Source: a bacterium (GTDB lineage: Bacteria; Myxococcota_A; Bradymonadia; UBA7976; UBA1532). Taken from it: a stretch of DNA of 44,432 nt. Shown here piece after piece: positions 26,359 to 34,214 of the stretch (the first letter of the stretch is position 1; every line of letters starts with the position of its first letter). The stretch spans positions 1 through 44,432 of the forward strand of contig JAUHXL010000006.1 of assembly GCA_030426945.1 (NCBI GenBank), in the 5' to 3' direction. The translations under genes and the position numbers were made by a program. A model generated the notes under the pieces. The model searched no databases. It was not told the DNA's origin and saw only the letters and a list, made by a program, of their open reading frames with translations.

Positions 26359-27066
26359 ATGACACGCTCGATGATGTTCTTCGCTGCGGTGGCGCTCCTG
26401 GGCGCGGGCGCCGCCGAGGCCCAGACGCCGACCCCCGCGCCGGCGGGCGCCGCCGAGCCGAAGGCGCCTGCGCCGGCGGCGGCCGATGGGGTGGACGCGG
26501 TGGTCGACGGCGTCCAGAAGTTCTACGCCGACGCCCACGATCTGAAGGCCCGCTTCACGCAGACCTACACCTACAAGGTGTACGACCGGAAGCAGGTGTC
26601 GACGGGCACCGTGTACTTCAAGAAGCCCCGGCGCATGCGCTGGGACTACACGACGCCGCAGGCCAAGGTCTTCGTCGCCGACGGCCAGACGCTGTGGGTC
26701 TACGAGCCCGAGGAGAACCAGGTCTTCAAGCGCTCGCTGAAGGCCGCGCAGCTGCCGGTGGCGCTGACCTTCATGAGCGGTGAGGGCGATCTGAAGGCGG
26801 CCTTCCACACCCAGCTGCTGCCGTCCAAGGACGCCGACCGCTACGTGGTCGAGCTGGTGCCCAAGAAGCACGAGGGCGACTACCAGAAGCTGCTCTTGCA
26901 CGTGGACAAGGCGACCTTCGCGGTGCGCGCCAGCACCGTGATCGATCCGGTGGGCAACACCAACCACGTCCGCTTCGAGGACGTGTCGACCAGCGTGGGC
27001 TTGCCCGACGCCGGCTTCCAGTTCACGCCGCCCGCGGGCGTGCGCGTCATCACCGACGCGAAGTAG
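26359..27066 (+). CDS. lolA: Outer-membrane lipoprotein carrier LolA
   Basis: The product has 235 residues. It is the periplasmic chaperone that carries lipoproteins from LolCDE to the outer membrane. A signal peptide ends at about AEAQ, followed by an Ala/Pro linker. The LolA fold is marked by DLKARFTQTYTYKVYDRKQVSTGTV, then KPRRMRWDY and DGQTLWVYEPEENQV, and by the hydrophobic LPVALTFMSGEGDL. GAGGAGG precedes the ATG. It is divergent from the FHA regulator. A -35-like TTGACG at 26300-26305 lies upstream but its -10 is poor. No other lol gene is in the window. Confidence 0.92.
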   Translation: MTRSMMFFAAVALLGAGAAEAQTPTPAPAGAAEPKAPAPAAADGVDAVVDGVQKFYADAHDLKARFTQTYTYKVYDRKQVSTGTVYFKKPRRMRWDYTTPQAKVFVADGQTLWVYEPEENQVFKRSLKAAQLPVALTFMSGEGDLKAAFHTQLLPSKDADRYVVELVPKKHEGDYQKLLLHVDKATFAVRASTVIDPVGNTNHVRFEDVSTSVGLPDAGFQFTPPAGVRVITDAK

Positions 27067-27102
27067 CGCCGCCGCCCGCCGCCGCGCGCTCCCGAGCCTC
27101 GC

Positions 27103-27131
27103 TTTACGGCCCCCGGGCCGGCTGCTACCCT
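27103..27131 (+). promoter_or_regulatory. Candidate promoter of rimO
   Basis: TTTACG (27103-27108), 17 bases, TACCCT within GCTACCCT (27126-27131), 26 bases before the rimO GTG. Confidence 0.4.
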
Positions 27132-27157
27132 CCCGCGCTTTCGTGCGGAGGTGGCCC

Positions 27158-28495
27158 GTGGCCCAGAAGAACGTGCACTTCGTGTCGCTCGGTTGCCCCA
27201 AGAACCGCATCGACACCGAGACGATGCTCGCCGGCCTGCCCGGCGACTCCTACCGCATCACCGGCGACGTCGACGAGGCGCACGTGGTGGTGGTCAACAC
27301 CTGCGCCTTCGTCGAGTCGGCCAAGAAGGAGAGCATCGACGCGATCCTCGAGGCGGCCGAGCTGCGCGACAGTGGACGCATCGAGAAGCTGCTGGTCACC
27401 GGCTGCCTCGCCCAGCGCTACCCCGAGGAGCTGGCGAAGGAGCTGCCCGAGGTCGACCACTTCGTCGGCACCAACGACCTGAACCTGGTGACCGAGATCC
27501 TCGACGGGCGCACGGGCTCGCGCGTGCTGGTGGGCAACCCGGATCGGCGCGACTTCGACTGGGAGGCGCCGCGCTTCAACTCGATGGGCGGCTTCCAGGC
27601 CTACCTGAAGGTGGCCGAGGGCTGCTCGAACCAGTGCGCCTTCTGCATCATCCCCACCCTGCGCGGGCCGCAGCGCAGCCGGGCCATCGAGTCGGTCGTG
27701 CGCGAGGCGGAGGCGCTGGTGGGGCAGGGCGCCGTCGAGCTGACGCTGGTGGCGCAGGATCTCACCGCCTACGGCTACGACCTCACGCCGCGCTCGAACC
27801 TGACCGCGCTGCTCGAGGCCCTGGCCGCGGTGGACGGCGTGCGCTGGATCCGCCTGCTGTACGCCTACCCGCGCAGCTTCCCCAAGGGGCTGGTCGATCT
27901 GATGGCGCGCGAGCCGAAGATCGTGCCCTACCTCGACATGCCGCTGCAGCACATCTCGGACGACGTGCTGAAGGCGATGAAGCGCGGCACCAACGGCGAG
28001 ACCATCCGGCGGCGCGTGGCCGAGCTGCGGGAGCGCCTGCCCAACCTCGCCCTGCGCACCACCTTCCTCGTGGGCTACCCCGGCGAGACCGAGGCCGACT
28101 TCGAGGCGCTGCTCGCCTTCGCGCGGGAGGCGAAGTTCGAGCGCATGGGCGCCTTCGCGTACAGCCGCGAGGAGGGGACGCCCAGCCACGACCTGCCGAA
28201 CCAGGTGCCCGAGACGGTGAAGGCCCGGCGCCTCGACGCGCTGATGTACCAGCAGCGCGACATCAGCCGCGCGCACAACGAGGCGATGATCGGCCGCACG
28301 GTCGAGGTGCTGGTCGAGAAGCAGAGCGAGGAGTCGGAGCTGGTGTGGATCGGCCGCACGGCGCAGCAGGCGCCGGAGATCGACGGCATCACCTGGCTGG
28401 GGTCGGCCGATCACGTGCGGCCGGGGGTGATCGTGCCCGCGGTCGTCACGCAGGTGACCGACTACGACCTGGTGGCCGAGCCGCTGACGGACTGA
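27158..28495 (+). CDS. rimO: Ribosomal protein S12 methylthiotransferase RimO
   Basis: The product has 445 residues. It is a radical-SAM enzyme that methylthiolates the conserved Asp of ribosomal protein uS12. The N-terminal MTTase domain has LGCPKNRIDTE and two further Cys (NTCAFVESAKKES, VTGCLAQRYPEEL). The radical-SAM cluster motif is CSNQCAFC, and a TRAM-like C-terminal domain follows. GTG 27158 is preferred to the GTG at 27143 because GGAGG lies six bases before it and the protein then starts as the family does (AQKNVHFVSLGCPKN). It is separated from lolA by 91 bases. Confidence 0.95.
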   Translation: MAQKNVHFVSLGCPKNRIDTETMLAGLPGDSYRITGDVDEAHVVVVNTCAFVESAKKESIDAILEAAELRDSGRIEKLLVTGCLAQRYPEELAKELPEVDHFVGTNDLNLVTEILDGRTGSRVLVGNPDRRDFDWEAPRFNSMGGFQAYLKVAEGCSNQCAFCIIPTLRGPQRSRAIESVVREAEALVGQGAVELTLVAQDLTAYGYDLTPRSNLTALLEALAAVDGVRWIRLLYAYPRSFPKGLVDLMAREPKIVPYLDMPLQHISDDVLKAMKRGTNGETIRRRVAELRERLPNLALRTTFLVGYPGETEADFEALLAFAREAKFERMGAFAYSREEGTPSHDLPNQVPETVKARRLDALMYQQRDISRAHNEAMIGRTVEVLVEKQSEESELVWIGRTAQQAPEIDGITWLGSADHVRPGVIVPAVVTQVTDYDLVAEPLTD

Positions 28496-28510
28496 GCGGG
28501 GGGCGAGGGG

Positions 28511-28536
28511 CGCCCCGGCGCACAGCGGCCGGGGCG
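28511..28536. terminator. Hairpin between rimO and the convergent zinc-ribbon gene
   Basis: CGCCCCGGC (28511-28519) and GCCGGGGCG (28528-28536) form nine perfect pairs around eight bases, between two convergent genes. There is no T-run, so termination is only plausible. Confidence 0.4.
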
Positions 28537-28553
28537 ACGGGGTCGGCGGTCGA

Positions 28554-28730
28554 CTACTTGGTCGAACGCTCGAACCCGCACTTGTCGCACAGCCAGAAGA
28601 AGCCGCTGGCGCGGCTCTGGCGCACGAACTTCACCACCTGCATCTTGGGGTTCTGGCACGACGGGCAAGCCTTGGTCTTGCCGGCGTCGCGGTCGGTACG
28701 GATGGCCAGCTTCGCGGGACGCGCGCCCAT
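28554..28730 (-). CDS. Small zinc-ribbon protein (58 residues)
   Basis: Short gene with ATG at 28730, AAGGAG seven bases upstream, and stop TAG. Two Cys pairs, CPSC (residues 22-25) and CDKC (48-51), are 22 residues apart, with a beta-type segment between (KMQVVKFVRQSRASGFFW) and a basic N terminus. This is the zinc-ribbon layout of TFIIS-like or ribosomal-type ribbons. Nucleic-acid or ribosome binding is likely but unproven. It is not bL33 or bL36 by sequence. A near-consensus promoter directly upstream suggests strong expression. Confidence 0.85.
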   Translation of the reverse strand: MGARPAKLAIRTDRDAGKTKACPSCQNPKMQVVKFVRQSRASGFFWLCDKCGFERSTK

Positions 28731-28766
28731 GGGTCGCTCCTTTTGGACGAGGTCGAAAGGCGGCGA

Positions 28767-28795
28767 AATCTAGTGGAGCTCGCGCACTCTGTCAA
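28767..28795 (-). promoter_or_regulatory. Strong candidate promoter of the zinc-ribbon gene
   Basis: Minus-strand perfect TTGACA (28790-28795), 17 bases, TAGATT (28767-28772), in the gap after ptsI. It is among the best sigma-70-like sites in the window. Confidence 0.7.
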
Positions 28796-28815
28796 GTCGG
28801 GGGGCGCCGCGCGCC

Positions 28816-30630
28816 TCAGGTCGGCGTCGCCTCGGGGGGCAGGCTGGGGTTGACCACCTCCGCGGCGTCGGTGCCCGCGAGCATCTCGTCGACCGTGGCC
28901 CGCACCCGCGCCTCGATCTGATCGGCGCAGACGAGATCGCGGACACCCCGGAAGAGGGCCTCGCAGGCGTCGATGGACACCGCGCGCACCACCGACTTGA
29001 TGATCGGGATGCTGACGGTGTTCATCGACAGCTCGCGCAGGCCGAGGCCCAGGAGCACCGGCACGAACAGGGCCTCACCCGCCATCTCGCCGCACATGCT
29101 GACCCGGATGCCCGCCGCGTCGGCCGAAGACACGATGAACTCGAGCATGCGCAGCAGCGCCGGGTGCAGCGGCCGGTACAGGTGAGCGACGTGCTCGTTC
29201 GCGCGGTCGATGGCCAGGGTGTACTGGATGAGGTCGTTGGTGCCGATCGCGAAGAAGTCGACCTCGCGGGCGAGGAGGTCGGCGATGGCCGCCGCGCTCG
29301 GCAGCTCGATCATGATGCCGAGCGGGATGTCCTGCGCCATCGGCTGGCCCTCGAGCTCCAGCTGGCGGCGGCAGTCGGCGAGGATGGCGCGGGTCTGCCA
29401 GACCTCTTCGATGCTGCTGATCAGGGGCAGCATCATGCGCAGGTTGCCGTGGACGCTGGCGCGCAGCAGGGCGCGGAGCTGCGTGCGGAAGATGCCCTGC
29501 TCGCGCAGGCAGAAGCGGATGGCCCGCAGGCCCATGACGGGGTTCAGCTCCCGGTTCAGCCGCAGGGGCTCGATGAACTTGTCGCCCCCCAGATCCAGCG
29601 TCCGGATGGTCGCCCCGGCGGCGCCCGCGGTCTCGAGCACCTGGCGGTAGTGCTCGTACTGCTCCTGCTCGTCGGGCAGCGTCTCGCGGTTCATGTAGAG
29701 GTACTCGGTGCGGTACAGGCCGACGCCCTCGGCGCCGTACTCGAGCACGACGCTGGTCTCCTCCGGCAGCTCGATGTTGCCGGCGATGCGCACCGTCGTG
29801 CCGTCCATGGTCATCGAGGGCTCGTGCCGCGCCTCGTCGAGCTTGGCCCGGTGCGCCGAGTACACCATCTGCTGGCGCTGATAGCGCTTGACCTCCTCGG
29901 GCGGCGGGTTGATCAGCACCCGCCCGAGGGTGCCGTCGAGCACCAGCACGTCGCCGGTACCGACGAGCTCGGTGATGCGCTCGAGCCCCACGACGGCCGG
30001 CAGCTCGAGCGAGCGCGCCATGATGGCGGTGTGGCTGGTCTTGCCCCCCACGTCGGTGGCGAAGCCGAGCACCGCCGTGCGCATCAGGAAGGCGGTGTCG
30101 GCCGGCGAGAGATCGTGGGCGATGACGATGGCCGAGTGCCCCACCTGGCTGAGCGAGGGGTGCGCGCCGCCGAGCAGGTTGCGCAGGATGCGGTCGCCCA
30201 CGAAGTCGACGTCCGAGCGCCGCTCGCGGAAGTACTCGTCGTCGATGTTGTCGAAGATCTGCTTGATGCTGCGCACGACCTTCTTGAGGGCCCACTCCGC
30301 GTTGATGTTCTGCTCGCGGATCAGCTGGCGGGTACCCTCGACGAGCATCTCGTCGCGCATCATCAGCTGGTGGGCCTCGAGGATCAGCACCTGCTCCTCG
30401 CCGGCGCTGACCAGCTTGCCCTTGATGTCCTGAATCTGGGCCTCGCTCTGCGCGAGGGCCTCGGCGAAGCGCTGCAGCTCCGCCTTCGCCTGCCCCGCGG
30501 ACAGGTGGTACTTGGGCACCCGCACGCGCCGCCGGTCCACGAGGTGGGCCCGCCCGATCGCGTAGCCGGGCGAGACGCCGATGCCCTCGAGCACCCGCGT
30601 TTCTCGCTCGTTGGGGCCCCGACCCGGCAT
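28816..30630 (-). CDS. ptsI: PTS enzyme I
   Basis: The product has 604 residues. It autophosphorylates with phosphoenolpyruvate and passes phosphate to HPr. The phosphorylated His is about residue 200 in GGKTSHTAIMARS. The PEP-binding C-terminal half has GVGLYRTEYLYMNRETLPDEQE and the signature DFFAIGTNDLIQYTLAIDR with VSMCGEMAG. There is no N-terminal GAF domain, so it is the sugar-type EI rather than EI-Ntr. ATG 30630 lies behind GGGGAGGAG and shares one base with the HPr stop (TGATG), so an upstream in-frame ATG at 30660 is not used here. It is the last gene of the large operon. Confidence 0.95.
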   Translation of the reverse strand: MPGRGPNERETRVLEGIGVSPGYAIGRAHLVDRRRVRVPKYHLSAGQAKAELQRFAEALAQSEAQIQDIKGKLVSAGEEQVLILEAHQLMMRDEMLVEGTRQLIREQNINAEWALKKVVRSIKQIFDNIDDEYFRERRSDVDFVGDRILRNLLGGAHPSLSQVGHSAIVIAHDLSPADTAFLMRTAVLGFATDVGGKTSHTAIMARSLELPAVVGLERITELVGTGDVLVLDGTLGRVLINPPPEEVKRYQRQQMVYSAHRAKLDEARHEPSMTMDGTTVRIAGNIELPEETSVVLEYGAEGVGLYRTEYLYMNRETLPDEQEQYEHYRQVLETAGAAGATIRTLDLGGDKFIEPLRLNRELNPVMGLRAIRFCLREQGIFRTQLRALLRASVHGNLRMMLPLISSIEEVWQTRAILADCRRQLELEGQPMAQDIPLGIMIELPSAAAIADLLAREVDFFAIGTNDLIQYTLAIDRANEHVAHLYRPLHPALLRMLEFIVSSADAAGIRVSMCGEMAGEALFVPVLLGLGLRELSMNTVSIPIIKSVVRAVSIDACEALFRGVRDLVCADQIEARVRATVDEMLAGTDAAEVVNPSLPPEATPT

Positions 30631-30905
30631 CACTCCTCCCCGAACTTGCCGGCGATGCACTCACCGATGGCGGTCAGGGCGGCCTCCTGGTCGTCGCCCG
30701 TGGCGGTCACGTGGATGCACGAACCCTTGGCGGCCGCCAGGGTCATCATCCCCAGGATGCTCTTGCCGTTGACCGCGTGGCCGTCCTTGGTGATGGTCAC
30801 CTCGGACCGGAAGCGGCTGGCGACGCGCACCAAGGTCGCCGAGGCGCGCGCGTGCAGCCCCAGGGTGTTCTCGATCCGGAACTCCTTCGTGATCCCCTCA
30901 CTCAT
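30630..30905 (-). CDS. ptsH: Phosphocarrier protein HPr
   Basis: The product has 91 residues. His18 (in LGLHARASATL) is the equivalent of His15, the EI acceptor. Ser49 in NGKSILGMM is the equivalent of the regulatory Ser46 phosphorylated by HPr kinase, encoded five genes upstream. The ATG at 30905 has GGGGGA upstream. It is the only HPr paralogue seen, so it may serve both the mannose-type EII and the nitrogen-type EIIA encoded in the same operon. Confidence 0.95.
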   Translation of the reverse strand: MSEGITKEFRIENTLGLHARASATLVRVASRFRSEVTITKDGHAVNGKSILGMMTLAAAKGSCIHVTATGDDQEAALTAIGECIAGKFGEE

Positions 30906-30922
30906 CGAGCGTCCCCCTTCGG

Positions 30923-31741
30923 TCATCCTATCAGCGGGAACAGGGCGTTGAGCCCACACACCAGCCCCACGCAGGCGGCAGCGAAGCCGTAGAGCAGCAA
31001 CAACATGGGCATCTTGCGCTTGAGGCAAAGCAGGAAGATCACCGCGAGCAGCACCATCAGCACCGGCTCGAGCCCGTCCCCGAGCGCGGCGGACGACCGC
31101 ATCGCATCGTCGGCCAACAGCGCGGCGCCGATGCCCAGGAACGCGCCGGCCAGGTAGTGGCTGCGATCCGAGAAGCGCGGCAGCTCGAAGCGGTTGAGCT
31201 GCTCGACCACCCGCTCGCCGTGCTGGTAGCCGGCGAAGAGCCCGTACACGCGCATGCTCAGGTGGAACATGTTGTACAGCGCGAGGAAGGCCAGCGGCGC
31301 CCAGGCGATGCCGCTCAGCACGCCGGCGATGGCCCAGGCCGCGCCGAAGGGCTTCAGGCTGGACCAGAAGAAGCTGTCGCCGATGGCGGCCATCGGCCCC
31401 ATCATGCAGCGCTTGAACCGCTGGACGTTCGCCGGCGCGAGCCGCCCCGCGGCGATCTGCTCCTCGAGCTTGATCGAGGCGCCGAGCAGGGCGTCGGCCA
31501 TGTACGGGTGGCTGTTGAAGAACTCGAGGTGTCGCGTCATCGCCGCCTGCAGCGCGTCGCCGCGGTACAGGCGGGTGAGCGCGGGCAGCATGCAGTACGC
31601 GAAGCCGACGTTCTGCATCCGCTCGTAGTTGGTGGCGCTCTGGAAGAAGAAGCTGCGCCACAGCACCCGGCAGAGGGTCAAGAAGCCCACGGTGCGCACG
31701 GCCGCGCTCGCGCCGGCGTCGAGGGGGGCGGCGGCGGCCAT
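30923..31741 (-). CDS. PTS mannose-family EIID membrane component
   Basis: The product has 272 residues. The family pattern is clear: FLTLCRVLWRSFFFQSATNYERMQNVGF, then LEFFNSHPYMADALLGASIKLEE and CMMGPMAAIGDSFFWSSLKPF. Hydrophobic segments in the last 100 residues anchor it in the inner membrane with EIIC. The start overlaps the EIIC stop by one base (TGATG). Sugar specificity cannot be read from sequence; mannose-family names are nominal. The length is slightly below E. coli ManZ. Confidence 0.92.
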   Translation of the reverse strand: MAAAAPLDAGASAAVRTVGFLTLCRVLWRSFFFQSATNYERMQNVGFAYCMLPALTRLYRGDALQAAMTRHLEFFNSHPYMADALLGASIKLEEQIAAGRLAPANVQRFKRCMMGPMAAIGDSFFWSSLKPFGAAWAIAGVLSGIAWAPLAFLALYNMFHLSMRVYGLFAGYQHGERVVEQLNRFELPRFSDRSHYLAGAFLGIGAALLADDAMRSSAALGDGLEPVLMVLLAVIFLLCLKRKMPMLLLLYGFAAACVGLVCGLNALFPLIG

Positions 31742-32454
31742 CAGCCGCGCCCCTGCAGGATGGCGGTCATGACCAAGGTGAACGAGAGGGCGGCCAGCGC
31801 GACACCGCGGCGGCGCCGCACCACCGACAGGGCGACCGCCAGCCCGAGGGCGGGCAGCAGGTAGCGCCCGACCGTCTGCAGGGCCACCTCGAAGGCGCCC
31901 TCGATCTGCCCGCGGATGGCGGCGAGCAGCCCCAGCCCGACGGTCGCGGCCACCACCACGAGCCCCGCGTTGAGCACGAACGCGCGGCCGAGCCCGAGCC
32001 AGGGCAGGCGGTCGAGCGCGGCGGGCTCGCCGGCCCGGGCGGCCTCGTCGGCCCGGTCGGCGAGCACCTGGTTGGCGCGGTCGAGGCGCACCTCGAGCCA
32101 CCGACCGGCGAGCGAGAGGGGCGCGCCGATCAGGATCGCCAGCGTCCACACCGTCGCGTCGGGCGGGCTGACGTACTTGCCGAAGAGCAGCACCATGGCG
32201 CCGATGGCGACCGAGGCGACCGTCTCGTTGGGCGGCACGTTGGCCCCGTGCAGCACCGAGCTCATCCAGAGGAGCTGCAGCAGGGTGCCCAACCACAGGC
32301 CGGTGTGCGGATCGCCCAGCACGACGCCGAGCGCCGGCACCACGACCAGCGGCTGAGACACCATCAGCTGGAACGCACCCCGGCGATCGAGCGCGGCCGC
32401 GCCACCCACGGTGGCCACGAGCCCCAGATCCATCGCCAGGATGCTGCCGTCCAC
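31741..32454 (-). CDS. PTS mannose-family EIIC membrane component
   Basis: The product has 237 residues. It is a polytopic membrane protein with typical blocks GGAAALDRRGAFQLMVSQPLV and LGDPHTGLWLGTLLQLLWMS, then VPPNETVASVAIGAM. GTG 32454 is chosen because GGAG lies eight bases upstream, at the EIIB end; ATG 32433 is the alternative and would remove seven residues. It is shorter than E. coli ManY. It is separated by one base from the EIIB stop and overlaps EIID by one base. Confidence 0.9.
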   Translation of the reverse strand: MDGSILAMDLGLVATVGGAAALDRRGAFQLMVSQPLVVVPALGVVLGDPHTGLWLGTLLQLLWMSSVLHGANVPPNETVASVAIGAMVLLFGKYVSPPDATVWTLAILIGAPLSLAGRWLEVRLDRANQVLADRADEAARAGEPAALDRLPWLGLGRAFVLNAGLVVVAATVGLGLLAAIRGQIEGAFEVALQTVGRYLLPALGLAVALSVVRRRRGVALAALSFTLVMTAILQGRG

Positions 32455-32455
32455 C

Positions 32456-32935
32456 TCAGGCGCTCCGCAGCGCGGCGCGCAGGTCGGCGGGCGTCTCGTC
32501 GGGCAGGCTGCGCACCTCGATGGCCACGCCGCGGTCGGCCAGCTTGCGCAGCTGGTGCAGATCGTCGTCACCCAGGTAGACGGCGTTGGTCACCGCTCGG
32601 CGGCCGGGCGCGTGGTGGACGTTGCCGATGTTCAGCGTCGGGAAGGGGTGGCCCGACGCGAACAGGCGGATGGCGTCGTCCACCGTCTCGAGCAGCACCA
32701 TCGTCGGATCGTTGCCGAACCGGCGCGCGTTCAGCCAGGCGGCCGCCTGCTGGATGGGCAGGGCGTCGAAGGCGACGCCCTCGGGGATGGCCATCCGGTA
32801 CATGCTCATCTGCAGCGTGCTGTCGGGGATGGCGTCGTTGGCGATCACGATCCGGCGCAGGCGCAGGTGGGGCATCCAGGTCGAGATGATCTGGCCGTGC
32901 ACCAGCCGGTTGTCGACGCGGTAGAAGGGGTTCAC
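32456..32935 (-). CDS. PTS mannose-family EIIB
   Basis: The product has 159 residues. The N terminus FYRVDNRLVHGQIISTW holds the phosphorylated His13, followed by IVIANDAIPDSTLQ and the usual VLLETVDDAIRL. The GTG start at 32935 overlaps the EIIA stop by GTGA and has AAAGGAAAG upstream. It receives phosphate from EIIA and hands it to the sugar at EIIC/EIID, if transport occurs. Confidence 0.94.
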   Translation of the reverse strand: MNPFYRVDNRLVHGQIISTWMPHLRLRRIVIANDAIPDSTLQMSMYRMAIPEGVAFDALPIQQAAAWLNARRFGNDPTMVLLETVDDAIRLFASGHPFPTLNIGNVHHAPGRRAVTNAVYLGDDDLHQLRKLADRGVAIEVRSLPDETPADLRAALRSA

Positions 32936-33339
32936 GCCGTCTTTCCTTTGCCGTGCAGCAGCTCGCCGGCGACCAGGATGTTCTGTCGACCGTGCTCGCG
33001 GGCGAGCGCGGCGACGACCCCCAGATCGCCCTCGCGGCTGGTGAACAGCTTCAGCAGCATGGGCAGGTTCACGCCGGTCACCACCTCGACGTCGTCGCCG
33101 AGGAGCGAGAGGCTGAGGTTCGAAGGCGTCCCGCCGAACATGTCGCACAACAAGACCACCCCGTCGCCGGCCTGCACCGCGCGCACGGCGGCTCGCAGGT
33201 CGGCGAGGATGGTGTCCATGCCGTCGCCCTGGCGCACCGACACGGTGGCGCACGCGGGGAACTCGCCGACGATCATCTTGGCGGTCTCGAGCAGCGCGTC
33301 GGCCAAGGGGCCGTGCGTGCAGACGACGACGCCGATCAT
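32932..33339 (-). CDS. PTS mannose-family EIIA
   Basis: The product has 135 residues, a stand-alone EIIA. His9 in VVVCTHGPLADALL accepts phosphate from HPr. The conserved VVLLCDMFGGTPSNLSL and VVTGVNLPMLLKL are present. The ATG at 33339 overlaps the rapZ stop by ATGA. In E. coli, EIIA and EIIB are fused in ManX; here they are separate, as in several other groups. Confidence 0.95.
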   Translation of the reverse strand: MIGVVVCTHGPLADALLETAKMIVGEFPACATVSVRQGDGMDTILADLRAAVRAVQAGDGVVLLCDMFGGTPSNLSLSLLGDDVEVVTGVNLPMLLKLFTSREGDLGVVAALAREHGRQNILVAGELLHGKGKTA

Positions 33340-34214
33340 GTCGTCTCCTTGTCGATGTCTCGGTGGCGCACCTTCGGGCGAATGCCCGCGTCACGCAGGT
33401 GCTCCGCGACGCGCTCGGCGATGGCCACCGAGCGGTGGCGACCGCCCGTGCAGCCGAACGCCAGGGTCAGGTAGCTCTTGCCCTCACGCTCGTAGGCGGG
33501 CAGCACCTCGTCGAGCAGGGGGATGAAGCGCTCGATGAAGTGCCCGGTGACCTCCTTCTCGAGCACGTAGTCCCGCACCGCGGCGTCGAGGCCCGAGTGG
33601 GGCCGCAGGTGCGGGATGAAGTGGGGGTTGGGCAGGAAGCGCACGTCCCAGATGATGTCGGCCTCGGTGGGCACGCCGTGGCGGAAGCCGAAGCTCTGGA
33701 TCGACACGACCAGGCCGGTGTGACGATCGCCCTTGGCCCACGCCTGCACCAGCCGCTTGCACTCGTGGACGTTGATGTCCGACGTGTCGACGCGCTGGGT
33801 GGCGACCTCGCGGAAGGGGTGCATCGCCTGGCGTTCGACGCGGATGGCCTCGGGCAGCAAGAGCCCCCCGCGGCTCAACGGGTGCGGGCGCCGCGAGGCG
33901 CTGAACCGGCGGAGGAGCACGGCGTCGCTGGCCTCGAGGAAGAGGATCTCGATGGCCAGCCCCGTGGACCGCAAGACCTCGAGCGTCTCGACGACCGCCT
34001 CGGCGTCGCGCACGTTGCGCGCGTCGAGGCCCACCGCAAGGGTGCGGTACTTGTCGGTCTCGCGCGCGAGATCGATCAGCTTGGGCAGCAGCGGCGGCGG
34101 CAGGTTGTCCACGCAGAAGAAGCCCGCGTCTTCGAGGGCGTTGGTCGCGGTGGTGATGCCCGAGCCGCTCAGCCCGGTGACCACGATCAGGTGAAGGCCG
34201 CCCTCGTCACTCAC
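33336..34214 (-). CDS. rapZ: RapZ-family protein with altered Walker A
   Basis: The product has 292 residues. In enterobacteria RapZ binds small RNA GlmZ and controls glucosamine-6-phosphate synthesis; elsewhere the family (YvcJ) is a nucleotide-binding protein of unclear role. The N terminus keeps the frame of the P loop, but reads TGLSGSGITTA: Ile20 (ATC) stands where Lys is expected in GSGKS. FFCVDNLPPPLLPKL and the C-terminal FGCTGGRHRSVAIAE are intact, so this is not a decaying gene. ATP binding may be weakened. GTG 34214 overlaps the hprK end by eight bases; EIIA follows by ATGA. Confidence 0.93.
   Translation of the reverse strand: MSDEGGLHLIVVTGLSGSGITTATNALEDAGFFCVDNLPPPLLPKLIDLARETDKYRTLAVGLDARNVRDAEAVVETLEVLRSTGLAIEILFLEASDAVLLRRFSASRRPHPLSRGGLLLPEAIRVERQAMHPFREVATQRVDTSDINVHECKRLVQAWAKGDRHTGLVVSIQSFGFRHGVPTEADIIWDVRFLPNPHFIPHLRPHSGLDAAVRDYVLEKEVTGHFIERFIPLLDEVLPAYEREGKSYLTLAFGCTGGRHRSVAIAERVAEHLRDAGIRPKVRHRDIDKETT

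Noticed and set aside
28554-28730. Zinc-ribbon gene as ribosomal protein bL33 or bL36
   Set aside because: The spacing of the Cys pairs and the surrounding residues do not match either family.
33336-34214. rapZ as a pseudogene because of the P-loop change
   Set aside because: The frame is full length, the C-terminal motifs are conserved, and both ends overlap neighbours in a working operon.
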